This document shows positions 37,494-52,400 of a stretch of 64,000 nucleotides of DNA, piece by piece. A model generated the notes under the pieces. It made no database searches. It was not told the origin of the DNA and saw nothing but the letters and a program-made list of their open reading frames with translations. The translations under genes and the position numbers were made by a program. Origin of the DNA: Rhynchonema sp. JSB1_4 (Eukaryota; Nematoda; Chromadorea; Monhysterida; Xyalidae). The stretch spans positions 1-64,000 of the forward strand of contig JASAMV010007129.1 in assembly GCA_030248065.1 (NCBI GenBank), read 5' to 3'. The first letter of the stretch is position 1. The number at the start of each line of letters is the position of its first letter.

Positions 37494-40400
37494 CTATCGA
37501 CGTTTGTGCAGCTTTTTGTGCGCGTTCAGACTTTTGATCTTGTCGAAACTTAGCTCACACTCGTTGCACGCGTATTGCGATGGCTGCAATTGACGTGTGG
37601 AAAAATTGCACATTTTGTTCCAAATACGACGCAGTTTTTTGTGCTCCATGGCACACACACACCGGCACTTGCCAATTCTTGGTTGAAACATCAGTAAGTT
37701 TAGCAAAAATTGATTTCGAAATGTCGATCGCAAGCTGATGTTTCATGCCCGAAGGACTACGACGTTTAGGATAATACGTATTAGAAAATTAACAGAAATA
37801 AATATTTCAACCAACATTGTGCATACATCCCGCATATTAAGTTGAAATGCGCATGACCCACCTTTCCACAGCATTTCAAATTTTTCCTCACCTGAATGCT
37901 TTCCGTGAACTGCACACTGATCGCCTTTGTTTCCAGATCGTATGATGATGTTTCACATTCCGTGGCTGTGTTTGACTCCCATGGAATTGCAGCTGTGTTG
38001 CCGCCTGTAAGAATAGAAAATTAGATATGATTATGAATAAAATGTTCGTGACATGACAAAGACCGATGACAGACAATCCGATTGCAAACGAAACAGGATG
38101 ACATTCAAACAATTCATGTTTTACAATCGCAACCAACCAGCCATATTCAAATCTCGTTCAAAGTCAGCGAGCGACGCCGGGTTCGACCGCAGATTGTAGT
38201 TGTGTCCACCGCCAACTGAGCCATCCGGGTCGGCGTTCGGGTCAACTGACAGAATGGCACAGAATTACAATAACCGATACGACAAGCACCTTTTTGTTGA
38301 GTGTCGTTGGAAATTAATAGACTACTTGTCGAGATTTACAGTTTAAAATTTCAGTAACGATGGCGATACGGCCAACTGATCAAGGTCATTCTCATGTGAA
38401 ACATCAACAGAAGATGAACAGTTCCCAAATTGCTGCATGCAACACGAGGTTCAAACGGCCGTGTTGTGCTTTGGCAGATTTCAGGCATGAATCGAGTCAT
38501 GACATTCAGATCATTCATGGTCGTTAACTAGTGGATCGTTGTTGTTGCATTGAAGGCGGTGTCAAGCAAACACACTGGCAAAATCGCCACCATATATCTC
38601 GAATTATTTTAATTCTCTGACGTATATTATCCACACAAAACCAATCACACACAACAACGTACGTACCTTCTGCCTTCTCCCGTTTCCGTCTGAAATTAGC
38701 CCTGAGTCGTCTGTAATCGTCGGTGAACAATTGTTTCCAGGTGTAGTAGAACGCAACACACTGCCGCACCGATTTCGATGGGATCTGCAGCAAATCCGTT
38801 GCTTACTAATTGACGAAAACAAGATAACAATAATATTTTTCCAATACCACAGGTTTTTTGATGAACAGTTTTCTCTTCTTTGAGCCCAATTATCAAGCTG
38901 CGAGCGATTCACGAACGTGTTTGTGCGTAGCCCTGTCCTCACTTGAAACATCGGCTCACACAGGTCTCAAATTTGAGCGTCGAATCGAATCGCAGCAATA
39001 GAGTTACAAACAAGAAGCAGTGTAGTACTGGGGGATCCCCCAAATTCCCAAATTCATCTATCTATCGTCAACACGTTTTGATTTCATCTATCTATCGTCA
39101 ACACTTATGGGCAAATCTATCTATCGTCAACAAATTCTGGGCCCAATCTATCCAGTGGTGTGGTTGGGGGGGGGGGGTATGGGGGGTATTACCCCCAACT
39201 GGCTAGCTAGCTTTCTTGCTCCGGTCACCAAGTAAAAAAGTGTTGATTTTAGTGCCAAAATGACAATTTTTTGGGCCAAAATGGTCAAATTCGTTCAAAT
39301 TTTCTCACACGTGCACAAAAATACGCATTTGAAGGCTTATTTTAGCATAATTTCGACCAATTTATATACCCCTGTTTTTGACTTCTGAACCAATACCCCC
39401 CAAATCGGGGTACCCGGCTAGCTAGCTAGCTTTCTTGCTCGGACTAACTACATCCATCACTGAACCTATCTATCGTCAACAATAGGGTTAGAGGTCGGGG
39501 GGGTATCCGACACCCGACAGCCGACACCCGACATCTGGAAGTACCCGACACCCGACACCCGACATCTCAGAAAAAAAGCCGACACCCGACACCCGACAGT
39601 TGCAAAAAAAACCCGACACCCGACATCTAGTTTTTGAAAAAAACCCGACACCCGACACCTGTTTTTGGACCAAAAACAGGCAAATTTTTGCTCATTTGCA
39701 TCATGAGTGCAATTTTTTGGCTCAAGTTACTGAATTCAAGTATTTTCACACGAAATACGCACCAAAATGTCACATTCTGCGTCTTCGGAAACATTTGGTT
39801 CGAAGAAAATTTTCTCTCAAAATTCTTCTCTCAGCAATACTGATGTTTTGAACCGTAAGTGTCGGGTGTCGGCTGTCGGGTGTCGGGTCCGAAAAAACCC
39901 GACACCCGACATCTGGGGGTACCCGACACCCGACACCCGACACCTACACTTTTTTGGCACCCGACACCCGACACCCGACATCTCTCTAACCCTAGTCAAC
40001 AACAATCGACCCCAAAATCGTTATTTTTGACTGAAAATGGCTAAAAAAATCGGTATTTTTTACCCCAAATAAGCAAAAAATCGCGCTCTACGCGCGGATT
40101 TAGTAGATCTAAGTACATTTTGTAGAACACCATTCCAGGGCCGTTTCGTGAATTAACCAAATTAACCATTTTCAAAAATCTTGTTCAACAAAGCAAAATA
40201 AATTCTTTGCCACCCAACCAGGGTTTTTGTCACTAAATTGGCTTACTGGGCCTCTAAAAATTTTGAACGAGCCACGGAATTTTGACAAAAGAGCCACTAG
40301 AATTTCAGGAAGTCAGCACTTAAGAATGAGCCACTAGCCACTGGCCCATTTTGAAAACAACGCTGCACCCAACCCACTCACCCGCAATGCGACCGCATGA

Positions 40401-43400
40401 AAGTCCTTCTCCGATTCCTGCAGCAGCGCATCGTGGAACGCAGTGATCTCATCTGATGACCACACGTCAGTATCTACTAAGCGTGAAACATCAGACGATT
40501 GGCTCAACACACACTGTTGTTGTAGCAGACGATGCGTGGCGTTCTGGCAAGGTCGAGATTGTGCGTTGCTTATTTTTAATGTCAATTTTTATTGATGATT
40601 TAGGGACATTTAAGGCAATCTGTAGTGCGCATTTGACCTCCAGTCAAACTTTGGTCAAGGCGAGCTGTACGTCACCCCTCCGCGGTGCTAGCTATCAACG
40701 CCGATGCCGCCGCGCGCAATGGCATCGCCGGCCAACCAGAATTTTCAACCCAATCATTGCATTCCGGACCCCCCCCCCCCCCCGAGTGGTACCACAGTGG
40801 CCTGCAATTGGATGGTCCTCCTGAGCGGCTGGCCACCGCGAAAAAAATGTGCACTGCGGACACAACGATGGACAATCTAACAGACTGCTTTCGGATTTCT
40901 TGTATGCTGCGGTTCCACACCGGTTTTGCACCATTGTACCTCGTTATGGGTCTGCGTACGTTTAGCTATTGATTGCATGTTGTCTGTGTCTGTCTGTCCG
41001 TGATTTCGTCCACCATCCCTCTCTTTCCTGTCCTGGCTTTGTATTTACTTTTCATTCCCGTAACTTTCACACCCTGTTTGTATTCATTTTCATGTCCGTA
41101 AATTCCACACCCGGTCGTGTAATTGTGCTTCTTATCACTTAACCTTCTTCTACTATGTATTATTGAGTTGGTGTGCATGTGCATGCAATAAAACAAACAA
41201 ACTTCGGTGAAGCGTCCGCAGCAGACTGGCAAGCAGAATAGTGTGTAAGCATGAGTGAACGTCAAGTTTCCTCAAAATTGATCAGGCAAAATTACACAAA
41301 TTTAAAAAACGCGACTACTGAATCACACTCACCTCAATATTACCCAATTCCTGATGTAACATGATCATGGCTAATTCTTTGTTCTGTGCTCCGCCCAACA
41401 CACACGAGCTGCAGGCAAAGTCCAGGTAGACTTTCACTGAAAATGGATAATTTATTGTCAATTGTGCATTGGGATTGTGCATTATTTACACCATAAAAGG
41501 CTTGTATGAGTGCCATACATCCAGTTTTAGATAGGATGAGTTTTGTGATTGTTGGCTTTTTCAGACGAAACAGGGACCAAACGATCGAAGGAATCCCGAA
41601 AGCACTTACACACTATACTGTACATGTTTTCGGGGATGCTCATGAGCAACAGCGCTATTCCAGCTCACAATACGCAGTATTATGATGTAAAAGCCAGCGG
41701 TGTACTTGCAAAACGAAAAGAAAGGGAACATCCACACGCACCATTTTCTATTCTACAACGTGCAACAATTCCCAAATCAGCAGCTACGTCTGAATGAATG
41801 TGTCACTAAACAAGTGAGTTTCATGGAATTACCAATATCGTTCAGTTACAGTTCAGAAAAGGCAACAAAAAATGCTCTGATTCACTCACGTTTCCTCTCA
41901 TCCACTCCGTTGACAGTGGCCGGATCAAACACTAATGTTTCAGCGCGACTATAAGTAAGAGATGGCTGATCGGTTTGGCAGCAGAGTGGCACGTCCGCTT
42001 GGAATTGTGCGCCGATGTTGATGTGACTGGAAATGACGAGAACTTTTTGAAGAGCTCAACCCCAAAAAGTGAGACATTCACGATGAAATTGTCTATTCTT
42101 TGGTCAAGCCGAAAGTACATATCGATACATAGCACGTTTTCTTATCGAACGTAACTCGCGAGATCTGGTTTCCGCAAGATTACTTTAACTTGAAATGTGC
42201 TATGATTTGACCAAATGGATGCCCAGGAACAAAACTGAGGATGTTGCCTACAGGAGAGGACGACAAAGCAGCAGTGTAGTTCCTGGTCCGGCGCGGCGGT
42301 TAGTGTACCTATACTTGCGTATTTTTCCGCAAAATATATTTTTGGAAAAAAACCGTTTTTTTTCCGGAAAAAAAACCGTTTTTTTTCCAAATATTTTTCC
42401 AGTACTTAAACCTGGCCAGCCACTATTGATATTTGAAAATTTTGGTCCGTTTTTATGATTTATTACTGTTGCCGACATCGAGACCAACAAGGTTTACATT
42501 CGTGACTTTTCCATTAAGTGCCGATTTAATACCGAAATTAATCCATAAACACCGGTTCTCGGGAACAAAATTCCAAAAAATAGATAGACCCCCGTTTAGT
42601 GCATTTCAGGAAGACAAGAACAAATATTCAAGATGGCCGACTACTTCTTATCACAAGCATACGGTAGTCACGTGATCTTGCCCGTGCGTTTTGTACAGTG
42701 CCGCTCTGTTTGTTAGTGCATAACACACGTGTTGCAAACGCGCACACTGGCAGCACTGTGTAGTGGGAGCGTAAAGTCGGGAGCGTAAAGTCCCTAATAG
42801 CGTACTGTAAGCCTATAACATTTGGCGGTAATTCAAAATTTTGTTCCTGGCTGACGTGATTGCCAATAAGTGGGGGTCTATCTATTTTTTTTTAATTTTG
42901 TTCCCGAGAACCGGTGTTTATCGATTGATTTCGATATAAAATCGGCGCTAAATCAAAAAGTCATGAATATAAACCTTATTCGTCTCGATGTCGGCAACTA
43001 AATTAGAGCAAAAAAACAAACCAAAAATTTCAAATATCAATAGTGGCGGGCCAGGTTTAAGGATACCCATGGTACAAAAACGCCTATTTTGGAGAAAATT
43101 TTGTCGGGAAATGGACTGAAACAGGCTAAAAATGCACTTGGAGATTAAAAAGTGCTCATTTTGAACTGTTTAGCACCGATTTACATTGGTTTTGACAACA
43201 TCCTTTCGCAACCTTTGAAAATATTTCGGAAATTTTTGGAAAAAAAACCGTTTTTTTTCCAAAAGTTGCCACTTGGAAAAATTTCCGGAAAAATAAAAAC
43301 GTATTTTTCCGGGCCTCGGAAAAAAACGGTTTTTTTTCGGTTTTTTTCGGAAAAAAAACGGTTTTTTTTCCGGCCCGCAAGTATAAGTGTACCTACCCCT

Positions 43401-46400
43401 TTTTTCCGTGCGGCGGTTAGTGTACCTCCCTGGGGGGAAGGGGGGGGGAGGGAAGACCCAAATTCAGGAAAAAGTCACTTTTTGAGGTAGAAAATTTGAC
43501 CGATTTTTGCCCCTTTTTGGAAGAAATTCTCCATAAAAAGGGTATTTTGGCGACTTTTGACATCATTGACCTAAAAATCACCCATTTTAGGTCTAAAAAG
43601 GCCCATTTTAGGCCTAAAAATGCTGATTTTAGGCAAAAATTGAGGCGGTTAGTGTACCTGGCGCGGCGGTTAGTGTACTAGTGTACCTACATCGCGGTGG
43701 TTAGTGTACCTTAGGGGGGGGGACCCCCCTCCCCCCCCCCAGGAACTACACTGCAAAGTAGCAAGCTCAGGTCCTTGTTTCGAAGTTCGCAAATCATTCC
43801 GACGTGTAACACCAGCGCAGTAGAAAGCAAGAAAACAAACACAACTAAAAAATAGGTTGGTTATTCCGACCAAAGCTCAGCACTCACGGTTTGGTGTCAG
43901 TTTCGGGCGGTGTCTGGAACAGATCATCATCATCGGGCAACGACTGCGCCCCTCTCGGTGATGATTCATCGACCACTATATCAACGGACAGTGGTTGGGC
44001 AATTGGTGTGGCGCGCGATGAATCTGTAGATTTGTCTGGATGATTTAATGTGCGTGTGTGTGTGTGTGTGATTGAACAGTCGGTGGCACAAAGAACATCA
44101 ATTCCAGATCCCCTGATGCAGTTAGAAACCAGCCCGCTGACACACACACATGTCGAAGTGCGAGACTTAGGCGTCGACAATGGTGCGCGTTCAAGTTCTC
44201 ATTATTTCGCATTTTATATATACAGTATGTTACGTAACGGTCGAACAGAACAACCAGCAAGCGTCCCTATTTTCCCAGCATCTTTTTGGTAAATGAGAAA
44301 CATTTCAGAACGACCCCCACAGGCTCAAATTTTGGCATGCCACATAACCAGTGGACTGCAAACAACGAGGGGTCCAACAAGCCGAACAAAACTGACCAGT
44401 TCTGCCAATCGGTGCACTGTCTTCGACACCCGACAGTCTGGCGCCCAACGATGTGTGTGCAGCACTGGTGTCATTGTGCGCGCCCAGAATGTGTCGCGTG
44501 TCCACTGCTGACAGATGACGTTGCGCTCGCGTTTTGGGCGCTCCTAAGGTACAAGTTGGACGTTGATCAATTACAAACAACGGAACTGAATCAGTCCAGG
44601 TGTGATCATTCAGGCAATGAAACTTTGTGTGAATGCAGTTCGAGAAGAGGCACAAGATCATTTTCGAAAGTTTCCGTGCTTGCTCAACAACAAACATGAA
44701 GACACTTTCCAAGCCACAGGTCAGTGACACAACACGTTAGTGCCAAACCTTGATGTTTCAGAGACTAGCAATACATCAGTCAACCGGCACCGTGAGTAAC
44801 TGAACCCGAAAGTATAACAAAAATGAATAAAAGCCAGGAAACCCCACCTTGTGTGCTGTGTGTCACACCCGACAACCGTCTTTGTTGTCTCCAAAATTGC
44901 GTGCGATTCGAAGCAAATAGCGGTGCGCTCTGGGGTGGCGTCATCAGACCGCTGCTGTGCAGTGTTGCCGATAGCTGCAAACGACCGTGCAGATACTGCA
45001 GTCATGATCGGATATCAGAGCTCCATTTTAAGCTGCGCAGGAACAGCGGGATTTTCTGGTTTGTAATGGTCCCTCACTATTTTTGGTGTCGATATGACTG
45101 TTGGAAAATATAATTGTGAGATTAGGGCAATAGTTTGACACACACAGTCGGAAAACATTTCTGATTCAAAAGGTTTCGTTATTTGTTAGGATGCGATGAA
45201 ATCCTGCAAAGAGCAAAAACGCAGAACGTTCGAGCATCTCTATCGATCAACGAAACATTTCTCTCGTCTCAATGCATCTAAATACCAAGAAAGCACACAC
45301 AAAAGACAGAAATCATACGCAAGCCAAACTCACATTTTTGTTAATATTACAGTAGAGTCCGCGCGCGAGGCGAACAGGACTGAGAATGGGTGGTGGTGTG
45401 TAGGGGACACTGTTGTCGGGCACGGTCAGTGCTGATGACACACTATCGGGCATCTTGATACTTCGATCCGTGGGCGCAGTGGGTTTGCTGCAAACAATAG
45501 AACGATGTGATTAATTTCTTCGATGATTTTCTTATAATATGCGGAATACCTGAACGAAAATCAACTGAATCTCTTCTCAATTTTGCGGACTGTCCCAGAA
45601 TTCGGCCGATGTTTCACGTAACAATGAATATGGATAGTTACAGGAACCGGGTAAACAGCACTTATGTGTACACAATCGTGATCAGACAAACCACGAATTA
45701 CTCAATACCAACAAAATATCCAATACCCACCTATTATCAGCCGCAGTATCAGCGTGCGTCTGTGTGCTTCCTGAGGTGCTGGGCACAGCCGGTGAGCGGT
45801 CGAAGAAACGGGGCGATCTGCAACATCACATGGCTGGCGTGCGTAACTTTCATTGTCAATTTGTATCGCAAACATGTTCGTTGTATTGTGCCGTCAATGC
45901 AGAAATACAATTTGAATCCTCAAGACATTCAACAACCGGCGGCGCCCCCGCTATTGTTTTTTTGGTTTTCGACCTCGTTTTCATTTATATCGTCAGTTGG
46001 CATCGGGATGACGGACATTAATTTTGACGAACTTCGCCAAAGTGGCGGTTACACACCGAAATCGATCCGCCAACGTGGCCTATCGGGAACAAAACTGCCC
46101 GATATTGACTGACGCACAATGGCACATGATGATCAGGAATTAAAAGAGAAACTCAAATTCAAATAAATTTTATTTTAGCTATGCATCGTGCAACAAAGTA
46201 AAATATCGGAATGAATTTAAAAATAATTGCAACCCCACACCCACCTCAATTGGCTGGGGTATCTATTCAACGTGTGTGCACAAATTGACAGCGGGGGCGG
46301 TTTATGCTTGCTCGTTGATGTTTCACCAGGTTCGATTGCACTGCGCATACGTCCCAAACGTTGGTGCGTGGCGCGACGGACACCTGTATTTGTATATAGC

Positions 46401-49400
46401 CTGTGAAACATCACAAATGGGACACCTTCCTTAGGAGTTATCATCGTACTGTATTATGGTTCATAATCCAAGCGATCGTGTTTTGCTATTATTGCTCATT
46501 TTGATTATCGTTGTTGAAACTACGAAACTGCAAACACAATTATTCACGTCAATTATTATTTGAGTGACTCATCACGCAAACTGCAAAGACGTTCGAGTGA
46601 CAAACTTCAGTTCGCAACTCCAGAACAAAATATTTCGCGGATTCTGCATGTATCAAGCCAACTCAGCATATATTACAATACCGACATCCCTCTTAGTCTA
46701 AGCACAAAATTACAGAAAAACAAATCCGACCTGATGCATTCTTATGATTCGATGACGTTTGCCGGCTGCCGCGACGTGGGGCTTTCTGGGGACCTGAAAG
46801 AGGCTCAAAACTTTCTTTGCGATTGCGACAGGGCCACGGGTGGTCGTACCGCAAATACCTCAATTTAGAAAAGAAACGGATCGCACAACAAATTGTACGA
46901 CCCACACAAATAAGGCTAGGGTTTTTTGTTAAAAGCACCAAAATAACGCACTCCAATTCTGCCCCTTACCATGCACATCCTTGGTGCCTCCCCCGGTGAT
47001 CTGACTCAACAATTGACATACATTGTCCGGCTTGCCCCGACTGCGATGGCGTGCCCGCGAAGCTGTCCACACATTTGGGTACGCATTCGGAGGGGCGGGC
47101 GGTTTGCTGCAATGCCAATACGAAATGGCACTAGCCAACTTAGCACTGATCTCTGGTGGATGCTTTCAAGCACGCTGCCAAAATGAATTGAATAATTCTG
47201 ATTTTCACCTGTTTATGGTCCGTGGGAAGCCTACAAGTTGATCATCATCGCACTCTCCAACAAGCAAACATTCAATGCATTCTATTCTACAAAAATGATA
47301 CGGGCTACGAAATGGACCTTTCAAATGATCACATCCACACAAGACTCGTTCAACAATAAACTTAAAAGATAGTTCTGCTCTCAATATCCAGACAAAAATA
47401 AAGAACACCAACTCACATTGGCGGGGGTCGCCCGGGTGCGGGTGCCGTATAATGTCTGCGTCTCTGCTCTGTCTGCAGGTTGCTGCTGCTGCTGCTGCTG
47501 TAGGTGTCCAGGTGCAGAAAGTCAACTTGCCGGTTGCTATTATGCACCAGTGGTTGTTGTTGTTGCTGACTGTGGTGCGTGGAAATGTCCGGGAAATCGC
47601 CCGAAAACGACTCCAACTCCTTGCGAATGGATTCGTCGTCAACAGCGTGACCTTGAAACATCAGGAAATGGCTATTTGTGAATGGGAAAGGAAGAATCTC
47701 AGGATCTCAACCAGGCAAAAACAAGTTTTATTTCGGAACCATTTTGGTCTGAACAGAACAAGCAGCAGCAACAATCGACAAACATGCTGATTTATGGGCA
47801 CAACAAGACATTTACTTGCGTCCAGTGGTGTCGTTGCGAAATCAAAAAGTCAGGATACCGGATACCCACAATCCAAAATTTTCGGATACCGGATGCCCAA
47901 AATGAATCTCGCATACCAGGGGCGGGGTTGCCCCCCAAAATAAAAAATTTCGGATACCCAGGGCTGTTAAAAAAGGTCAATTTTTTAGAGGAAATATTGA
48001 GCAAAATTGGTGTTGGAAGCGCAAAAAGTGGTCTTTTTGGGTTATGCTTGCGCCAGCAAGCGATTTGGAGCATTTTGGAGGTAAAATGAGCGATTTATAC
48101 GGTTTTCGGAAAAATTTTAAGCTGGATGCCCCTGGACAAAAGTCAGGATCCCGGATACCCCTGGGTGAAAAAATCAAGACACCGGATACTAGGGAACAAC
48201 CCACCCCCCCCCCCCCCCCCAACGACACCACTGCTTGAGTCTCACACAAGAGGCCCAATGTTTGTTCAAAGAACAACAACAAAACGTTTTGAGATATACA
48301 GTACATAAGTTGTAAGAGCAGTTTATGACCAGCGCACGAAAACCCACCTAAATCCGACGACAGACCAAGTGTGGCGAGTGTCTCCTCCGTGCTTGGCAAG
48401 CTTGGCTGGGGTGGCGACAGTATCTGAAAAAGCGAGCAATTCGATTTCGAAATAGTCTCATCATATTTTGTATTACATGATTTCGCTGAATTTTTTGTTG
48501 CATTCGATCCGGTGCAGTTGTGACAAAATAGTACGTTCAGATTTTCATTATTTGTCAATCAATGAGAAAAAGATTGCATCTTTTTTTGTATTTCGGTGAC
48601 GTGTGACAAACAACGACGCGGTAAAGATGAGATTGATCTTACAACAAGGCTATATAAAGTAGCAGCCTAGGTACGACTGCACTACAAGGAATTACCCATT
48701 AATGGAAGACGAAACTTTCGCAAAAATGAAGCCAAACAATGCAAACCTGCGTGGTTATTGGCTGAAATGACTGATGTTGCGTAGTATTCACCGCGCCGTG
48801 TTGCTGTGTGGGTGTGCACTGTTGTGCGGTGCCTGAAAGTAACGCTCGAAATTTAGTGGCCGAATCGGACCCAATTTTTTTTGATAAACAGCAGAAAAAC
48901 GTCAATGTTACCTGGCACAGCACCATTGCTCGGCGGATTCAACATCGTGGGTGGAGCGCTGATTGTATCACCTGAGAGTGAAACGCTAACCTTGTGGGTA
49001 AGTACAGATAAATATTATGTGGTGATTTTTGGTCCTCAGCATGAATAGCATTGGTAGACATTGGTAGCACTTTTTTAATTTTCGGTGTTTTCCTTTCGTC
49101 ATTTTTTGGCATTTTTATGTGGACCATCGATTGGCATGGTCACCTCAGCCATTGCTGATCGTTTGGGAAAAACAAATTTTGCAACCATACATAAATAAAA
49201 GAAGCAGACCATATATAATAGAAGCAGAATAGAAAGCCAAAATCAGCCAACGGTATCCAACATGAAACGCACCCAAATTGCTGGTGTCCAACGTCAACTG
49301 TGCCAGACTGTTCTCTCCCTGACTGTACATTGTGGCACTGTTAGCTGACTGATGTTGCACTCGTGGTTGATTAAACGGCGAGTGGGGCGACACTGCAATA

Positions 49401-52400
49401 GATGTGCAATTATACAAATAACGAAAAACCGCAAAGAATATCAATACTGATACTCGGAGCTGAGATTTCATCCATGGTTTCAACAATAAGCTCCGCAAAT
49501 TAAGCCATTTTTTCTTGACCCATGTGAACCTAACAGGAAATGATCAACGATCGCTGTGCGGCTGAGTGGCTTTCGGCAAACGATAATATAGAACGAAGTG
49601 ATGTTGAAATCTCTCCCAAAACCCGCTCAGTGCTCACCATTTTGCAGGAACGCACTTTGTTGATTGACCAACAGACTTTGTTGTGGCGGCGGTGGTGGCG
49701 TGAACTGGCCCATTGCTACACTGGTCACCAGATTAGCCGGCGAATTGGCTGCGCCTGGAGGTGGATAGAAACGTTTTTGGTTGATGTGAATCAGAGGTCG
49801 CAATCGGGCCGACCTCGGGCCGCGATTTTGGGCTTTGCCCGGCCCGAAGCTTCTGGAAGTGACTTATTTTACTGAAAAAGTAGGGATTTTTTGTCAAAAA
49901 TACTAAAATTTCTGACGGATTCGGCAAGTAAATGATCAGTATGGTCTATCTGACGACTTTTTCATGGAAAACAATGAATTTTCAACCAAAAAATAGGTTC
50001 AAAAAAATTGCAAAAAATATGACAAAAATTGGATTAAAATTTGAGACAAAAATTCGGGCCGGGCCGGAGATTTGGGGGTTCGGGCCGGGCCGGAGATTTG
50101 GGGGCTCGGGCCGGCCAAACCCGGCCCGATTGCGACCTCTGATGTGAATTGTGTTTTGGCACTGATCTCAGCCGGCCAGCCATCCGTAATCCATCCGTCA
50201 ATCACCTGGACACGCTTGATTCTGCATTAGCCGACTAACTTTTCCGGTGAATCCGCATGTCATGAATTTCGCTGGAGAATCTACAAAATGGCACCAATTT
50301 TTCCCAAACAGTCCAACCAAACAACAATCGATCCCTCATCAAGGCGGCGGCCGTCAGCGTGGTCGTTGACGAATCAGCGAACTGGTTGGGCGGAGCCGCG
50401 TGCGTTGATTGGCCGAACGCATGCGCGTTTGGCGGAGACACGTACGATGATTGGTTGATGGTGGAGGCAGCTGATGACGAGATGTTGGCCACCAATTGTG
50501 CGTACGCCATCGGGGAGTCGGCGGCTGAAATTTGGGGATACTATTACGGAGGTGAAATGAATAATGGAAAACTTTTTTATGACGAATTTAAAATCTAAAT
50601 GCACATCTGATGCCATTGTTGTGCATGTAACTAAAAATGATGCAACAGCAGTGAGTTTTGCCCGTTTCGGCCTGTTTTCACAGACGGGCGAGGTACCAGG
50701 CCTCGTCGGTACACCTGTGGCCAATTGACCTCCAAGGTGCAGATTGTGCTCACCATCTTGTTACAAGGGGTGCGAGAACATTGTGTGACTGTTGTATTTA
50801 GCAAATTATTGAAAAAATTAATTTTGAGTCCTGTCTACGCCCAGGTTTCGCGGGGAATTCGAGACCACCGGCGTGACGTTGTGCCCCCGCTCGTCAGCCG
50901 AATCACACATACAATACACTTCACTATAATACTTTCTAACTGGCCATAACGTGTTTAAAAACGATTCAAAACAATCCAAACCATGCCAACGCAACGCACC
51001 AAATGCGGGATAGAATCCAGCGTGTTGTGCGTGCACAGCCGCAGATATCAGATCGTCAGCGACAGGACTGTGCACGTTGAGGTCATTGAGCCCGCCTGAT
51101 GTTGAACTCGGCGCACGACCGAAACCGCGAGAGTCAGGCGCGTCCTATAATAAAGAACAATCCTCGATTCAGTGCAGTCGTAAAACAGGTGGTTTTCTGT
51201 ACTTTCGAGTCGACGTGCTTGATGTTGACGGGATGTAATGAGCTACTTTTTTGCATTGCGCATACACGTGCTGGCAGAAAGATGACCTTGATCAACAATT
51301 GGAATCAATGCCAAATTTAACCGTGGTCAACGAGATTGATTACATGCCTTTAGCGAGGACCTAGAAAAAACTTTCGAACCACTTGGTCAATTTTTACGCT
51401 TTGGTTTTATGACAACATAAAGCTCAACAGGTAAAAGAGGTTTGTTTCAGGTAAGTTTACTGCATCCAACTTTGGCTGAAACTCTTTGACGACGACATAC
51501 TCCAGTGGTAAAGAAACAGTGTGAGTGCCTGAACTGAATGAATACCCTTTCCTGCAGCAACATGTGACCTTTTCTGGCCACTGATTATGTCCCGGACAAC
51601 GTTTTTCATGATATGAAGTGGCCAGGTAAAAAGGACCTAATGTTTCACGCCCAGAGGGCCTACTGTAAACGGAACGTTTCCGATGGATCCGGCCAGAAAT
51701 CGCCGATTGATCAAGCACACAGCCATGATGACCGACCTGTTGACCGAGCGACGTGGCCCTGTCCCTGAGTGCAGCACTGTGCAATCGCATGTGTCCATTC
51801 AGTGCTGGGATGTTCTTGAACGTACGGCCGCACTGTTGACACTCAACCGGCACGCACTGCAACACAACACGGCTAGCTGGCTGATGTTTCACTGTATGTG
51901 CATACATAAATAATACAGACTTACTTTGCTGCCGTTGATTGACGTTGCTCGGGAGCGCGACGCTGGCGACAAATCAGCGCCACTTTGGGATGAAGTGTCG
52001 CCTGTTGCGTGTAAATGTTGAGTGAAACTACAGCTGAATAGCTGCATGTTGAGAAAATCTTTATCAAAAAACACCGACCAGACGTATTCCTGGTTCGCAT
52101 GCTTGGCGACAGGGGACTGCCAGTGGCCATGGGCATGCACACTTCTTTGCCGTTGCCGCACTTCACGTACATGGTGCCTGCAACTTTGTTACTTTCAAAA
52201 TTATGCATTTTTGCGAACTGTTTTCGCGGTTTGAGCTTATTTCGACTGGAGTAGAGACGAAGCCGGTAATATTGTTCTTTATATTGTTGCAGAACATTTT
52301 CCAATTGGATTTCTTTATACCGGCATGAAAAGCCGTTCTTTAGTTTTTGCAAAGAAATTCTTTTTCGAAAAACAACGTTTTTCTTTCAATATTTTTCAAG

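Noticed and set aside
39483..40002. Internal telomere or chromosome end
   Set aside because: The CACCCGA arrays are bounded by terminal inverted repeats and an 8-bp duplication, so it is an inserted element.
45991..46112. Plus-strand frame ending in a neat terminal exon (GYTPKSIRQRGLSGT) with a good acceptor and a nearby AATAAA
   Set aside because: It lies in an intron of the minus-strand ELM2-SANT gene, no upstream plus-strand exons join to it, and no family is recognisable. Kept only as a curiosity.
46336..46402. Idea that introns are bounded by GTGAAACATCA at the 5' end and TGATGTTTCAC at the 3' end, like introner elements
   Set aside because: The phase-consistent exon is 46245-46383, which places one copy inside the exon and the other upstream of the acceptor. 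Few other introns have the motif at both ends.
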